Below, piece by piece: positions 28,351 through 40,400 of a stretch of DNA of 64,000 nucleotides. The stretch covers positions 372,001 to 436,000 of the forward strand of contig JACPDN010000006.1 of NCBI GenBank assembly GCA_016183985.1, in the 5' to 3' direction. The notes below the pieces were generated by a model that worked only from the letters and a program-made list of their open reading frames with translations, searched no databases and had not been told where the DNA came from. The DNA is from Pseudomonadota bacterium (GTDB taxonomy: Bacteria; Pseudomonadota; Alphaproteobacteria; Dongiales; Dongiaceae). The position numbers and the translations under genes were made by a program. How positions within the stretch are numbered: the first letter of the stretch is position 1; each line of letters starts with the position of its first letter.

Positions 28351-28835
28351 AGTTGAAGATAGAGCCACTCACGCGCGCGGCCTTCGCGCCCTTTGGTGAC
28401 GTCATCGATTGCGATGGCGGCAATCACTATACGATCAACGAAGGCTTCGCCGAACGCTATCACGACCTTGCCAAGGTAGAAGTCGCGGCCGATGGCGGCC
28501 GACCTCTCATCAACATCTTTCGCGCCAGGCCCCGCAATTTGCCGCTGCGCGTGGAGATGATGGAGCGACACCCCTTGTCGTCGCAGGCTTTCGTGCCGCT
28601 GATGCCGCGCGCCTTCCTGGTCATCGTGGCGGCGGCCGGTACAGCCCCTGCCGCACAGGATCTGCGCTGCTTTCGCACGCAGGGCCTGCAAGGCGTCAAT
28701 TATGCGCCCGGCACTTGGCACTATCCGTTGATTGCGCTGGAAGCGGAGCAGGACTTCCTGGTCGTCGATCGCGGTGGGCCGGGCAAGAATTGCGATGAGA
28801 CCCCGATTGCTGACGAGGTCTTCGTCGTCGATTGA
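28347..28835 (+). CDS. allA: Ureidoglycolate lyase
   Basis: A 162-residue cupin-fold enzyme that converts ureidoglycolate into glyoxylate and urea, the last step of this ureide branch. Family signatures include [14 protein letters not shown] near the N-terminus, [31 protein letters not shown] and [16 protein letters not shown]. It begins with GTG at 28347 inside the alc stop (GTGA). No uricase, HIU hydrolase or OHCU decarboxylase gene is in the window, so the earlier purine-ring steps must be encoded elsewhere. Confidence 0.95.
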   Translation: MKLKIEPLTRAAFAPFGDVIDCDGGNHYTINEGFAERYHDLAKVEVAADGGRPLINIFRARPRNLPLRVEMMERHPLSSQAFVPLMPRAFLVIVAAAGTAPAAQDLRCFRTQGLQGVNYAPGTWHYPLIALEAEQDFLVVDRGGPGKNCDETPIADEVFVVD

Positions 28836-28840
28836 GCCGA

Positions 28841-30325
28841 TCAGCCGACGAGCGGCAGGCTGATCGTCACCTCGAAACCGCCTTCCGGCCTATTCCGCGC
28901 GGCAACGCGCCCGCCCATCAGTTCAATGTTGCGGCGAACGATCGCCAGTCCCAGACCGAAATGCGGACCGCCCGCAGCACCACTGCCATTGGCCGGGCGA
29001 TGCGAGACATGGCGTTCGAAGATTGCCGGCAGGAGATCGACGGGCACACCCGGCCCTTGATCGATCACGGTAAGGCGCGCGCGCCCACCACCCTGCTTCA
29101 GTTCCAACCGGACCGTTGAGCCCTGAGGCGCGAAGCTCACCGCATTGTCGACGAGATTCTCGATCGCCGTTTCCAGCGCCTCTTCGCTCGCCGACACCTT
29201 GATGCCGGGCTCGACCATTGCCACGATTTTCACGTTGTTGCCATGCGCTTCGGCAAAGGCACGCGCGGTGTTCTCGACCAGCGGCGACAGTTTGATCGGC
29301 GCGGACGGTGCGTCGATCATTTCGGCGATGGCTTCGTCGATCCGCCGTGCCGAGGCGACGAGATCTTCCAATCGCTCCAGCGCGCGCTCGATGGTTTCAA
29401 CCGCCCGCTTGCCGCGATCGTCATTGGTCGTATTGGCGATGCGCCGGATCGGCTCGACGGCCTGTGCCATGGCAGCGATCGGCGCCTTCAGCGCATGGGC
29501 GTTTTCTTCGGCAGCCTCGCGGATCGACCGCGCCGAGGTTTCGAGCGTCGTGACCAGGCTGTCAAATTCCACCGCCACTGGCTTCAGCTCAGGGACCGGC
29601 GTTGCATTGGCAAAGCTGATTTGCCGCCGGCCAGGGGTATGGCGAATGATACGCGCGAGGCGCGCAAAGCGGTTCAGGCCGAGCGCCACCGAGACCGCGA
29701 CCGCCAGGATCAGCAATGCCATCATGGCGTAAAAAATGCCTGCCCAGCGCACTTCTGGCGCGGAGGCGAATGGGCGTGCCAAAGTCGTGCCGGCCGGGTC
29801 ATTTTCGGCATAGGCCGTAATCACGGCCCAACAGCCAACCTCGGTATGGAAGGGCGAGATCGATGTGAGGATTTCGGTGGTGCCGCTTGGCCCCGTGAAG
29901 CTCTGGCTGAGGCTGCGATTACCGGCGCAGCTTTCCTCGACCTTGCCGAGGATGCCGGTTGCAACAAGAGCGCGTCGCTCGGCATCGAGATAGGCGGCAT
30001 CGACCGTCGGGAATGCCGCTACATAATAGAAACTCTGCTGTTCGCCGATGGGCCGCATCAGCAGCTTGATGCGCAAGCTGCTGGTACCCAATCGCGCGAC
30101 CCATCCCGTGGCAGCGACCGGCGCCTTCGCCCCCTCGGCACGCAATGCCAGCTCCAGCCCTTGCGCCAACAGATAGCCTTGATTCTGCAGATTGCTGAGC
30201 AGCAATTGCTGCCGCTCTTCATCGACTGTGGCAAAGCGGGCGTAGAGGATCATCGGCACGCTGAGGAACACCAGCCCCAGCAATACCAGCTTCACCAGAA
30301 CCGATCCGAATATGGTGCGCAGCAT
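28841..30325 (-). CDS. Membrane sensor histidine kinase (ChvG-like)
   Basis: A 494-residue inner-membrane kinase: transmembrane helix 1 (about residues 8-28), a periplasmic sensor region to about 195, helix 2 (about 197-220), HAMP-like linker, dimerisation domain with the phospho-accepting His in ENAHALKAP, and a HATPase domain with N box ENLVDNAVSFAP, G1 DQGPGVP and G2 GLGLAIVRRN. Its gene follows the response regulator by 26 bases. The overall layout recalls ChvG/ExoS of rhizobia, which sense envelope or acid stress, but the periplasmic region gives no direct clue to the signal here. Confidence 0.88.
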   Translation of the reverse strand: MLRTIFGSVLVKLVLLGLVFLSVPMILYARFATVDEERQQLLLSNLQNQGYLLAQGLELALRAEGAKAPVAATGWVARLGTSSLRIKLLMRPIGEQQSFYYVAAFPTVDAAYLDAERRALVATGILGKVEESCAGNRSLSQSFTGPSGTTEILTSISPFHTEVGCWAVITAYAENDPAGTTLARPFASAPEVRWAGIFYAMMALLILAVAVSVALGLNRFARLARIIRHTPGRRQISFANATPVPELKPVAVEFDSLVTTLETSARSIREAAEENAHALKAPIAAMAQAVEPIRRIANTTNDDRGKRAVETIERALERLEDLVASARRIDEAIAEMIDAPSAPIKLSPLVENTARAFAEAHGNNVKIVAMVEPGIKVSASEEALETAIENLVDNAVSFAPQGSTVRLELKQGGGRARLTVIDQGPGVPVDLLPAIFERHVSHRPANGSGAAGGPHFGLGLAIVRRNIELMGGRVAARNRPEGGFEVTISLPLVG

Positions 30326-30351
30326 CCCTTCCCCCGCGGGCGATCCCGGCC

Positions 30352-31110
30352 TTAAGTGTCCTTGCCGGCAGCACGCCAGCGATAACCGAAGCCCGGAAAA
30401 TTCTCGATCGCATCGAAACTGGGATCGACCGCGATGAATTTCTGGCGAACGCGCTTGATGAGCGCCCGCACGTTGGCCCGGTAGCCATCCGGCCCCTGCC
30501 CGGCCGCAAAATTCTCTCCGCGAAGTGCGTCATAGATCTCGCGATAGCTGACATCGCGACCGGCGCGCACCATCAGAGCTACCGATTTGAACTCACCCAG
30601 CGTCAGGCTCACGGGCCGTTCGCGCCACGTGACGGCATGCGACCCAGCATCGAGCAAGAGCAGGCCAGTCTGCAGAATCCCGTCCGTGCCCCCTTGGCTG
30701 TCACCACCCGCCTCAACGGCCTCGCTGCGGCTCAAGGCCAGTTCGATCCGGCGTTGCAGAATGGCGAAGCTGCGCGTCTTCCCGACGAAATCGATGGCGC
30801 CGGCTTTCAGCGCCGCCTCCTCATAGATGACGTCGTCAAGGGAGGTCAGAAAGATCGCTGGCGTCATCAAGCCGATCTGGCGCAAGCGCTGCAGCAATTC
30901 CAATCCGGTAAGGCCCGGCATCTTCCAGTCGAGGATAAGCAGATCGATGATGACATCCTGCGCCACGGCATCGGCGCTCAGGGCTTCGAGTGCGACGTCA
31001 GGTGCCGCATATTCGCGCACGCTGAAGCCTGCCTCGGTCAGATTGCCGACCAGCATCGGCCGAAATAGGTCGTCGTCATCGACGACAACAATGCGCGTCG
31101 CCTCAGCCAT
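30352..31110 (-). CDS. Response regulator, OmpR/ChvI-like
   Basis: A 252-residue DNA-binding regulator. The receiver has the acidic cluster VVVDDDDLF, phospho-acceptor Asp at about residue 61 (LLILDWKMPGLTG), Thr in FLTSLDD and the Lys near residue 111 (DFVGKTRSF). The C-terminal winged helix (about 155-250) shows LTLGEFKSVALMV and ANVRALIKRVRQKF...GFGYRW, typical of OmpR. It is co-directional with and just upstream of the kinase gene and just downstream of a lipoprotein gene, suggesting one transcription unit. Confidence 0.92.
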   Translation of the reverse strand: MAEATRIVVVDDDDLFRPMLVGNLTEAGFSVREYAAPDVALEALSADAVAQDVIIDLLILDWKMPGLTGLELLQRLRQIGLMTPAIFLTSLDDVIYEEAALKAGAIDFVGKTRSFAILQRRIELALSRSEAVEAGGDSQGGTDGILQTGLLLLDAGSHAVTWRERPVSLTLGEFKSVALMVRAGRDVSYREIYDALRGENFAAGQGPDGYRANVRALIKRVRQKFIAVDPSFDAIENFPGFGYRWRAAGKDT

Positions 31111-31127
31111 CCTGGCCGTTCCTCTTC

Positions 31128-31790
31128 TTATGGGACATGGTGCGCCTCCTTGAGCGCCTTATAGCAGGACTGGATTGCGGCATCGTCCGCACCCTCGGGC
31201 AGCATCTCATAGCTCAGGGCGCGGCGTTGATTGTCCGCGACGTCCAGGAAGAAATAGACGTCGAGCGAGCAAGTTCCGGTGCGATAGGTCCAGATCGTGC
31301 CGGTCCCTTCGCGCCGTGTGGCGATCGGACGGCCAAGCAAGGATGCCACATCCGATTCGGCCTTGCTCTTGAGCTCGTCCGGCGTGGACGCCGATGCCGA
31401 CGCGGCGATCGGCTCAGGCTCGGCCGTCATGACTGGCGGTACCGGCAAAGCGGCGAGCTCGTCCGGCACGTCATCCTTGTCACGCGCCTCGACGACATCG
31501 CCCGGCTGTGTAATCAGCAACTGATGCGCATCGCCTCCTGTCGCCTGACCCGTTGGCGTCGTCGCGCCCGTCGCGTCGGCCTCTAGCAATTTCGGCGAGG
31601 CGGGCGCCCTCTTCTGCGTCTTTGGCTTCAGCTTGGGAATGATCGGTTCGTCCGGCAACGCGGTTGTAGCAGCTGGCTTCGCCGCGACGGCGACGGGCTT
31701 TTTGGCATCCTGCGCGGTGCCGGCACAGGCTGAAAGGAGCATTGCCGCGACAACTCCGTTAACAAAATGAGAAAGTAGGCGTCGTGTCAT
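31128..31790 (-). CDS. Lipoprotein of unknown function with BamE/SmpA-like C-terminal motif
   Basis: A 220-residue predicted lipoprotein. The signal peptide ends in a lipobox LLSAC (Cys about residue 22). A low-complexity Ala/Pro/Lys-rich linker follows to about residue 150. The C-terminal domain contains LLGRPIATRREGTGTIWTYRTGTCSLDVYFFLDV, a pattern found in a widespread alphaproteobacterial family. I chose the ATG at 31790; another at 31802 is possible. It ends 17 bases before the response regulator gene, so it may belong to the same operon and report on the envelope. Confidence 0.7.
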   Translation of the reverse strand: MTRRLLSHFVNGVVAAMLLSACAGTAQDAKKPVAVAAKPAATTALPDEPIIPKLKPKTQKRAPASPKLLEADATGATTPTGQATGGDAHQLLITQPGDVVEARDKDDVPDELAALPVPPVMTAEPEPIAASASASTPDELKSKAESDVASLLGRPIATRREGTGTIWTYRTGTCSLDVYFFLDVADNQRRALSYEMLPEGADDAAIQSCYKALKEAHHVP

Positions 31791-31802
31791 ATCTTCACTC
31801 AT

Positions 31803-32176
31803 GGCGTCGCCGGTGCAGCCTCGCGGCAAATGAGGCCTGCTGATAGCCACCCCTGCCGTACTCTACAAGATACTGATAACGCCAAAATCGTGCCGCAACA
31901 TAAGAATAGCGTGAGAGGAACAATTTTTAGTCGCTCTTTACAGACGCACAACAACCCGCCCTCGGACGGATGTCACAGAAATCACACCGGGCGATGACAT
32001 AGCCACATATTCGTATCTCCGACGAAAGGCGGAAGTTCCCGCACTCAGGCAACATTGTGCGGATTTGATGGACCGCTCCCACTCGGCCATGAGCGCCCTA
32101 ACGCCGCGGCGGCCGGATCGTTCCAGCCTCGTTCGCCTAGCCTCGTTCGTGGCGAGCGGGCACAGCATGGCGACAA
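31803..32176. other. Gene-free interval upstream of the lipoprotein gene
   Basis: About 370 bases with no coding signal that I trust. It contains the presumed promoter region of the minus-strand lipoprotein gene and a short direct repeat GCCTCGTTCG near 32130-32152. No regulatory RNA structure stands out. Confidence 0.5.
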
Positions 32177-32210
32177 GCAAAAAGGCCTGCCCCATTCGGG
32201 ACAGGCCTTT
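32177..32210 (-). terminator. Rho-independent terminator of tRNA-Lys
   Basis: On the minus strand, AAAGGCCTGTCCC pairs with GGGGCAGGCCTTT across a 4-base loop, with one mismatch, and ends in a run of five T (complement of 32179-32183). It lies about 80 bases downstream of the tRNA gene on its strand and is a textbook intrinsic terminator. Confidence 0.85.
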
Positions 32211-32291
32211 ATCATCGCGTCGTCCAACCCTAAGAGCTCACAACCATGTAAGGCTGCCGCTGCCGGTCAGACTGTTGTCTCGCGGGAAAGA

Positions 32292-32367
<76 letters not shown>

Positions 32368-32474
32368 GCGGACCGTTATGTTCCGGTCGGCGCGCGGTAT
32401 AGCAAACGCCCCGCAGCCTGTCGATAGCTAAATTCGATAAATCCGACCGGGACTTACCGCCTTGTTTGGAGAGG

Positions 32475-33635
32475 CTAATTCTCCTCTCGTCCACCGCGGC
32501 TAAGCTTGGCATCGCGATGGACATAGGCCGACATCATCAACCCGAATCCGGCGAGCACAGTCATCATGGCCGTGCCGCCATAGGAGATGAGCGGCAGCGG
32601 CACACCGACCACGGGAATAAGACCCATGACCATCGCCGTGTTGATGAAGAAGTAGGTGAAGAGATTGAAGCTCAACCCGAACGCCATCATCTTGCCGAAT
32701 TGGCTGCGGCACCTGAGCGCGATGACGACGCCGTAGAGCACCAGCAGCGAATAGAGCGTCAGGAGGACGACGCCACCCACGAGCCCCCATTCCTCGGCGA
32801 ACATGGTAAAGATGAAGTCGGTCTGCCGTTCCGGCAGGAAGTCGAGATGGCTTTGCGTGCCCTGCAGGAAGCCCTTGCCCCAGACACCGCCTGACCCCAG
32901 CGCGATCTTCGACTGGATGATGTGATACCCGGCGCCGCGCACATCCGATTCCGGATCGAGAAAGGTGAGGATGCGGGCCTTCTGGTAATCGTGCAGCAGG
33001 CTCGAATTCCAGGCGAAATAGGCACCGACTACGCCGACCGCAATGATGATGGCGAATTTCCACCAGCGCACACCTGCCGCAAAGAACATGGCGCCACCGA
33101 CGATCATCAGCGTCACCGCCGTGCCGAGATCGGGCTGTTTCATGACGAGGCCGGCCGGTGCCACGGCCAGCAGGGTTGGTGGAATGAGCACCCAGGGCTT
33201 GCCGACCGCCTCCCAATCGACGCCGTGGAAATAGCGTGCCAGGCTGAGGACCAAAGCGATCTTCATCATTTCCGACGGCTGCAACTGCATGAAGCCCAGA
33301 TTGATCCAGCGCTGCGCGCCCATGCCGATCTCGCCGAGGAATTCGACATAGACCAGCAGCACAAAGGCGAGGCCATAGAAGAGATAGGCAAAGCGCATGT
33401 AATAGCGCAGATCGATGAGGCCCAGCAGAAGCATGCCGACAACGCCCAAGGCGAAACGCTTGATCTGCGCGTTCATCCACGGGTCGGCACTGCCATGGGC
33501 CGCCGAATAGAGCATGGCAAAGCCGATCGACGCCACGGCGGTCACCAGCAGCACCAGGCTCCAATTCAGTTGCAGAAGCTTCTCGCCGAGCGAGATCTTC
33601 TTCTGCTTGTTGCCCATGGGGGTCATGGCGAACAT
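32475..33635 (-). CDS. rodA: Peptidoglycan glycosyltransferase RodA
   Basis: A 386-residue SEDS-family inner-membrane protein that polymerises glycan strands for cell elongation together with PBP2. It has about 10 helices, the GAQRWINLGFMQLQPSEMMKI segment in the conserved 3-4 region, KQPDLGTAVTLM with the catalytic Asp region, and the C-terminal NTAMVMGLIPVVGVPLPLISYGGTAMM. The ATG at 33635 overlaps the mrdA stop by 3 bases (ATGA), supporting this start over an internal ATG at 33626. It is the last gene of the mreBCD-mrdA-rodA cluster. Confidence 0.96.
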   Translation of the reverse strand: MFAMTPMGNKQKKISLGEKLLQLNWSLVLLVTAVASIGFAMLYSAAHGSADPWMNAQIKRFALGVVGMLLLGLIDLRYYMRFAYLFYGLAFVLLVYVEFLGEIGMGAQRWINLGFMQLQPSEMMKIALVLSLARYFHGVDWEAVGKPWVLIPPTLLAVAPAGLVMKQPDLGTAVTLMIVGGAMFFAAGVRWWKFAIIIAVGVVGAYFAWNSSLLHDYQKARILTFLDPESDVRGAGYHIIQSKIALGSGGVWGKGFLQGTQSHLDFLPERQTDFIFTMFAEEWGLVGGVVLLTLYSLLVLYGVVIALRCRSQFGKMMAFGLSFNLFTYFFINTAMVMGLIPVVGVPLPLISYGGTAMMTVLAGFGLMMSAYVHRDAKLSRGGREEN

Positions 33636-35554
33636 CAGGGCATCTCCCGCCGGCCGCCTTCGTCATTCGGATTGCGGCGCGCCGGATCGCGGCGCTGGCA
33701 TTCGATGAGGATGTCGCGGGCAATAGGTGCCGCAAAGGTCGAACCACCGCCGCCATGTTCGATCACAACAGAGATCGCATAGCGCGGCTGGTGCACCGGC
33801 GCAAAGGCTACGAACAGGGCATGATCGCGCTGCGGCCAGGGCAGGTCTTCGTTCTTGCGCACGCCCGTGGCGCGTTCCGACATGGTGATGCGACGCACCT
33901 GGCTGGTGCCAGTCTTGCCGGCCATTTCCATGCCTGGAATGTCGATGCGCCGTCGATAGGCGGTGCCGCGCTGGTCATTGGTGACCAGATCCATACCGCG
34001 GCGGATCATGGCGAGATGTTCCTGCTTCACATCCATCTTGGGCGCGGCATCGCTCTCCTGGGCTGCATTCACGACGGTGAGCGGCGGGTATGCCTCGTCG
34101 CTGCCGGCAGCGCCATAGCGCTTGAAGAGCCGCGGCTTCACGGCATAACCGCCATTGGCGACGCGGGCCGTCATCAAGCAGAGCTGCAGCGGTGTCGCCT
34201 GGATGAAGCCCTGGCCGATACCGGCCACCAGCGTCTCGCCCGGATACCATTTCTCGCCAAGCGTGCTGATCTTCCATTGCTGGTCCGGGATGACTCCCGG
34301 GTTTTCGCCCGGCAGATCGACCCCCGTCGGCCGGCCGAGGCCGAACTTGCGCGCCATTTCGGCGATGGCATCGATGCCGACGCGCTTGGCAACGTCGTAA
34401 TAATAGACATCGCAGGAATGCTTCAGGGCATCCGGCATCGTCACATGCCCATGGCCTTCCTTCTTCCAGCAATGCAGGCGCATCGGGCCGAAGGTATAGA
34501 AGCCGGGGCAGAAGACGCTGAAACTGGGGCTGATACCGGCAGCTTGCGCCGCCATCGTCGTGACAATCTTGAAGGTCGACCCAGGCGCATAGCCGTCCGA
34601 GACGGTCTTGTTGGTGAGGGGGCGGAACATGTCCGCATTGAGCGTGCGCCATTCATCGCCCGAAATACCACGATAGAACGAGGCAGGGTCGAAGCTTGGC
34701 GTCGATGCCATGGCCAGAACTTCGCCGGTGAAAATATCCATCACCACGGTCGAGCAGGATTGTTCGGCCGCGATGCGCTGCTGGGCGAATTCCTGCAGGC
34801 CGATATCGATGGTGGTCACCAGATCGGCCCCCGGCTTGCCCTCGACGCGGGACAATTGCCGGATGATGCGCCCGACCGAGTTCACTTCCATTTCGCTCTT
34901 GCCGGCGGAGCCGCGCAGCGAGCCGTCATAGGTCTTCTCAAGCCCGCTCCGGCCAATGCGGAAGCCAGGCAGCGTCAGCAGCGGATCGGGATCGGCGGCG
35001 ACCTCGGATTCAGACGCCGTCTGGACGTAGCCGAGGATATGAGCCGTGAGGCCGGCGAACGGGTAGTAACGCTTCTGATCTTCCTCGATCGAGATGCCCG
35101 GCAGTTCCGGCAGGTTGAGCTCGACCTGGCTCATCTGCTCCCAGGATAGATCCTCCTTGACCGGGATCGGCGTGAAAGCGCGGTTGCGCTTCAGTTCGCG
35201 CAGCACCTTGGCGCGCTCACGCTCAGTGAGCGGCACCAGACGCGCAAAATCGCCGAGTGTCTGCTCCAGATCCTTGGTCTGCTCAGCCACCAGGATGGCG
35301 CGGTAGTTGGGGAAGTTCGCAGCAAGCGGCACGCCGAAGCGGTCAAGAATGAGGCCACGCGGCGGCGGCAGCAGGCGCAGGTTGATGCGGTTCTCATCCG
35401 CCAGCAGCCGGTACTTCTCGGATTCCACGACCTGCAGGTAATAGAGGCGCGCAATCAACGAGCCGACGAGGCCCGCCTGCATGCCGCCCAGGATCATGGC
35501 GCGCCTTGAGAAAACCTTGGCCTGATTCTGAGCCTGTTGCTTGTTACCAGCCAT
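33635..35554 (-). CDS. mrdA: Penicillin-binding protein 2
   Basis: A 639-residue class B PBP that crosslinks peptidoglycan during elongation. One transmembrane helix lies near residues 20-40, followed by the dimerisation/pedestal domain and the transpeptidase domain with active-site Ser in PGSTFKIVT (SxxK), SCDVYYY (SxN-type) and GKTGTSQV (KTGT). Length matches PBP2. It follows mreD by 9 bases and is coupled to rodA. Its glycosyltransferase partner is RodA and its scaffold MreB. Confidence 0.96.
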   Translation of the reverse strand: MAGNKQQAQNQAKVFSRRAMILGGMQAGLVGSLIARLYYLQVVESEKYRLLADENRINLRLLPPPRGLILDRFGVPLAANFPNYRAILVAEQTKDLEQTLGDFARLVPLTERERAKVLRELKRNRAFTPIPVKEDLSWEQMSQVELNLPELPGISIEEDQKRYYPFAGLTAHILGYVQTASESEVAADPDPLLTLPGFRIGRSGLEKTYDGSLRGSAGKSEMEVNSVGRIIRQLSRVEGKPGADLVTTIDIGLQEFAQQRIAAEQSCSTVVMDIFTGEVLAMASTPSFDPASFYRGISGDEWRTLNADMFRPLTNKTVSDGYAPGSTFKIVTTMAAQAAGISPSFSVFCPGFYTFGPMRLHCWKKEGHGHVTMPDALKHSCDVYYYDVAKRVGIDAIAEMARKFGLGRPTGVDLPGENPGVIPDQQWKISTLGEKWYPGETLVAGIGQGFIQATPLQLCLMTARVANGGYAVKPRLFKRYGAAGSDEAYPPLTVVNAAQESDAAPKMDVKQEHLAMIRRGMDLVTNDQRGTAYRRRIDIPGMEMAGKTGTSQVRRITMSERATGVRKNEDLPWPQRDHALFVAFAPVHQPRYAISVVIEHGGGGSTFAAPIARDILIECQRRDPARRNPNDEGGRREMP

Positions 35555-35563
35555 GATGCAATC

Positions 35564-36082
35564 TCAATCGGTCGGCAGCAGCCTGCGCTCGATCCATGCA
35601 AAAACATAAGCGAGCGGCGGGTAGCAGACGAATTCGAGCAGGAAAAGGTTGAACGCTTGAACCGGGTTGACCAGCGTCTCCTGCAAAAAGGAAACGAGCA
35701 ACCAGGTGAGGATGGTGGCGCAGGCGGCGACCAGGCCGAACACCGCCCAGATCAGCAGAAACGGCATGCCGTTGAGTGGCTTCCTCTGCCACAAGGCAAC
35801 GCCATGCACGACGAGCAGGACCAGCAGGCCTACACCGATCGGCGCCAGCATCAGAAAATCATGCAACAGGCCGATCGAAAGAACGCCCCACATCGTCATC
35901 AGGCCAGGCTGATGCACTGTCCAGAAAAAGACCGAGATCAGAACCAGCGCCGAGGCAACCGTGCCAAGCCGAGGCAGATGCCAGGACAGCAGGGCCGTGA
36001 ACAGCAGCAGAATGGTGAGCCCGACTGGAAGTGCTGCGCGCCAGGCAATGTCGGCCTGTTGGCCAAGGCTGGGTCTGATCAC
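35564..36082 (-). CDS. mreD: Rod shape-determining protein MreD
   Basis: A 172-residue inner-membrane protein with about five helices, the usual size. It links MreC to the elongation machinery. Sequence conservation in this family is low, so the call rests on hydrophobic profile, length and position between mreC (4-base overlap) and mrdA. The HQPGLMTMWGVLSIGLLHDFLMLAPIGVGLL helix pair fits the family pattern of a short internal loop. Confidence 0.9.
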   Translation of the reverse strand: MIRPSLGQQADIAWRAALPVGLTILLLFTALLSWHLPRLGTVASALVLISVFFWTVHQPGLMTMWGVLSIGLLHDFLMLAPIGVGLLVLLVVHGVALWQRKPLNGMPFLLIWAVFGLVAACATILTWLLVSFLQETLVNPVQAFNLFLLEFVCYPPLAYVFAWIERRLLPTD

Positions 36083-36999
36083 TCGCCCGCCCCAGGGGAC
36101 AGCAGGCCGGTCTGATTGTTGGGGCTGAGCGCCTTCGTGGTGTCGACGCCCAGGTCCTGCATCAGGATGCCCGGCAGGCTGTAATCGATGAGGCGGATAT
36201 TCTCCAGGCGGCTGAAGTCGACGAAAGGCTGCACCTGAATATGGCCGCCAGTGACCGATGCGACCTCGCCAACGGGAAGTCCAGCCGGAAATACGCCACC
36301 CTGCCCCGACGTGACGATGCGGTCCCCGACTTTGACGTCGTTGTCGCGCGATAGATAAAGCAGTTCCGGCATATCCGAGTTGCGCCCGGCGAGCACGGCC
36401 TGGTCGCGGCTGCGTTCGGCCACCACCGGCACGCGCGCGTTGATGTCGGTAATGAGAAGGATGCGCGCCGATCGCTCACCCACTTCGAGGACACGGCCGG
36501 CAAGACCAGCACCGGTCATCGCGGCCTGTCCCTTGGCGACACCCGCCTTGGTGCCACCCAGCACGATCAGCGAGCGCACGAAGCTTGACGACGCGTCCGC
36601 GACCACGCTGGCCGTGACGAAGCTGACCTTGGGGCCCATTTGGAAATTGAGCAGTTCGCGCAGGCTGGCATTCTCGGCCTGCAATTCGCGGGCGACGCGC
36701 TGCCATTCCATCAGCGTGTCGTTCTGGCGCTTCAGCGCCTCGTTCTCGGCCTTCAGTGCGAAGTAATCTTGGACATCGCTTGCCGTTTCACGGGCAGCAT
36801 CGATCGGCCGCGAAACGGCATTGATCAGGGGCGCCGTCACGTCCATGACGGCCATGCGCAAACGGCTGACGATGATGGAATCCGGCTTCCCGATCAGCAT
36901 CAAGCCGAAGGCGAAAGCCACCAAAAGAACAAAAGTGAACCGATGGGTCCAGGAGCGGGTCGCCGCCGCGGCCCCGATCGATCCCATACGCTTGTTCAC
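36079..36999 (-). CDS. mreC: Rod shape-determining protein MreC
   Basis: A 306-residue bitopic protein: one N-terminal helix (about residues 18-40), a coiled coil (about 75-115, YFALKAENEALKRQNDTLMEWQRVARELQAENASLRELL) and a beta-rich periplasmic domain with VVADASSSFVRSLIVLGGTKAGVAKGQ and DRIVTSGQGGVFPAGLPVG. MreC connects MreB to PBP2 outside the membrane. It is separated from mreB by 142 bases, more than other gaps in the cluster, so mreC may have additional control. Confidence 0.95.
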   Translation of the reverse strand: MNKRMGSIGAAAATRSWTHRFTFVLLVAFAFGLMLIGKPDSIIVSRLRMAVMDVTAPLINAVSRPIDAARETASDVQDYFALKAENEALKRQNDTLMEWQRVARELQAENASLRELLNFQMGPKVSFVTASVVADASSSFVRSLIVLGGTKAGVAKGQAAMTGAGLAGRVLEVGERSARILLITDINARVPVVAERSRDQAVLAGRNSDMPELLYLSRDNDVKVGDRIVTSGQGGVFPAGLPVGEVASVTGGHIQVQPFVDFSRLENIRLIDYSLPGILMQDLGVDTTKALSPNNQTGLLSPGAGE

Positions 37000-37141
37000 C
37001 TATGATTCCTCCCAAACCTCGTGGACCGACTTGTGAGTCGAAGCCGATCAATCACTTAGGCTATTTTTCCACAGGAAGGGTTAAAGCGCAATTACCAAGC
37101 CGCCGCGTCAGCGTGATAAATCAGGCCGACGGCGCATATTT

Positions 37142-38657
<1,516 letters not shown>

Positions 38658-38690
38658 GCAAAAGGGACGGCCCCTTAAGGACCGTCCCCT
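38658..38690 (-). terminator. Rho-independent terminator of ilvC
   Basis: On the minus strand GGGGACGGTCC and GGCCGTCCC form a GC-rich hairpin with a short TTAAGG-containing loop, followed by CTTTTGCTTTTC. It lies 26 bases beyond the ilvC stop on its strand and is well placed to end the ilvBHC transcript. Confidence 0.8.
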
Positions 38691-38715
38691 CCGCACAATC
38701 TATGCGAGGCGTGAC

Positions 38716-39747
<1,032 letters not shown>

Positions 39748-39798
39748 TCAGTAAAACAGGTCAGTGCTGCGGGCCCGGCTGTTGCCGAACCCACGAAA

Positions 39799-40398
39799 TC
39801 ATTCCGTGCCCGAGCCGCGCTTCATGGCGACGATGCCGGTGCGCGACACGTCGGAGAGGCCCAAAGGCTGCATCAATCCGATGAAGGCGTTGAGCTTCTC
39901 GGTCGAGCCGGTCATCTCGAAAACAAAGCTCTCGATCGTCGCATCGACCACGCGGGCGCGGAAGATGTCGGCAATACGCAAGGCTTCGACGCGCTTGTCG
40001 CCGGTGCTCGCCACTTTTACCAGCGCCATTTCACGTTCCAGCGACGGACCTTCGACGGTGAGGTCGGTGACGCTGTGCACCGGCACAAGGCGCTGCAACT
40101 GGTTCTTGATCTGCTCGATGATCATCGGCGTACCCGTGGTAACGACCGTGATGCGCGAGAGATGCTGCGCCGCGTCTACTTCGGCGACGGTGAGGCTTTC
40201 GATGTTATAGCCACGGCCCGAGAACAGACCGATGACACGGGCGAGGACACCGGATTCGTTGTCCACCAGCACCGACATCGTATGGCGTTCGATGGTTATG
40301 TCTTTCACGCTTGTCGACTCCCCTATCTGGCCTGCACCCCCGATAGCGGCCGGCACGCCAGAGACAATACCCAGATTGCGACGCTTGAGATCGCTCAT
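39799..40398 (-). CDS. ilvH: Acetolactate synthase small (regulatory) subunit
   Basis: A 199-residue regulatory subunit with an N-terminal ACT domain (about residues 38-110; HTMSVLVDNESGVLARVIGLFSGRGYNIESLTV) that binds valine for feedback inhibition, and a C-terminal domain from about residue 115. An N-terminal extension of about 35 residues precedes the ACT domain; the alternative later start at residue 41 would lose none of the ACT core. It follows ilvB by only 2 bases. Confidence 0.94.
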   Translation of the reverse strand: MSDLKRRNLGIVSGVPAAIGGAGQIGESTSVKDITIERHTMSVLVDNESGVLARVIGLFSGRGYNIESLTVAEVDAAQHLSRITVVTTGTPMIIEQIKNQLQRLVPVHSVTDLTVEGPSLEREMALVKVASTGDKRVEALRIADIFRARVVDATIESFVFEMTGSTEKLNAFIGLMQPLGLSDVSRTGIVAMKRGSGTE

Positions 40399-40400
40399 GA

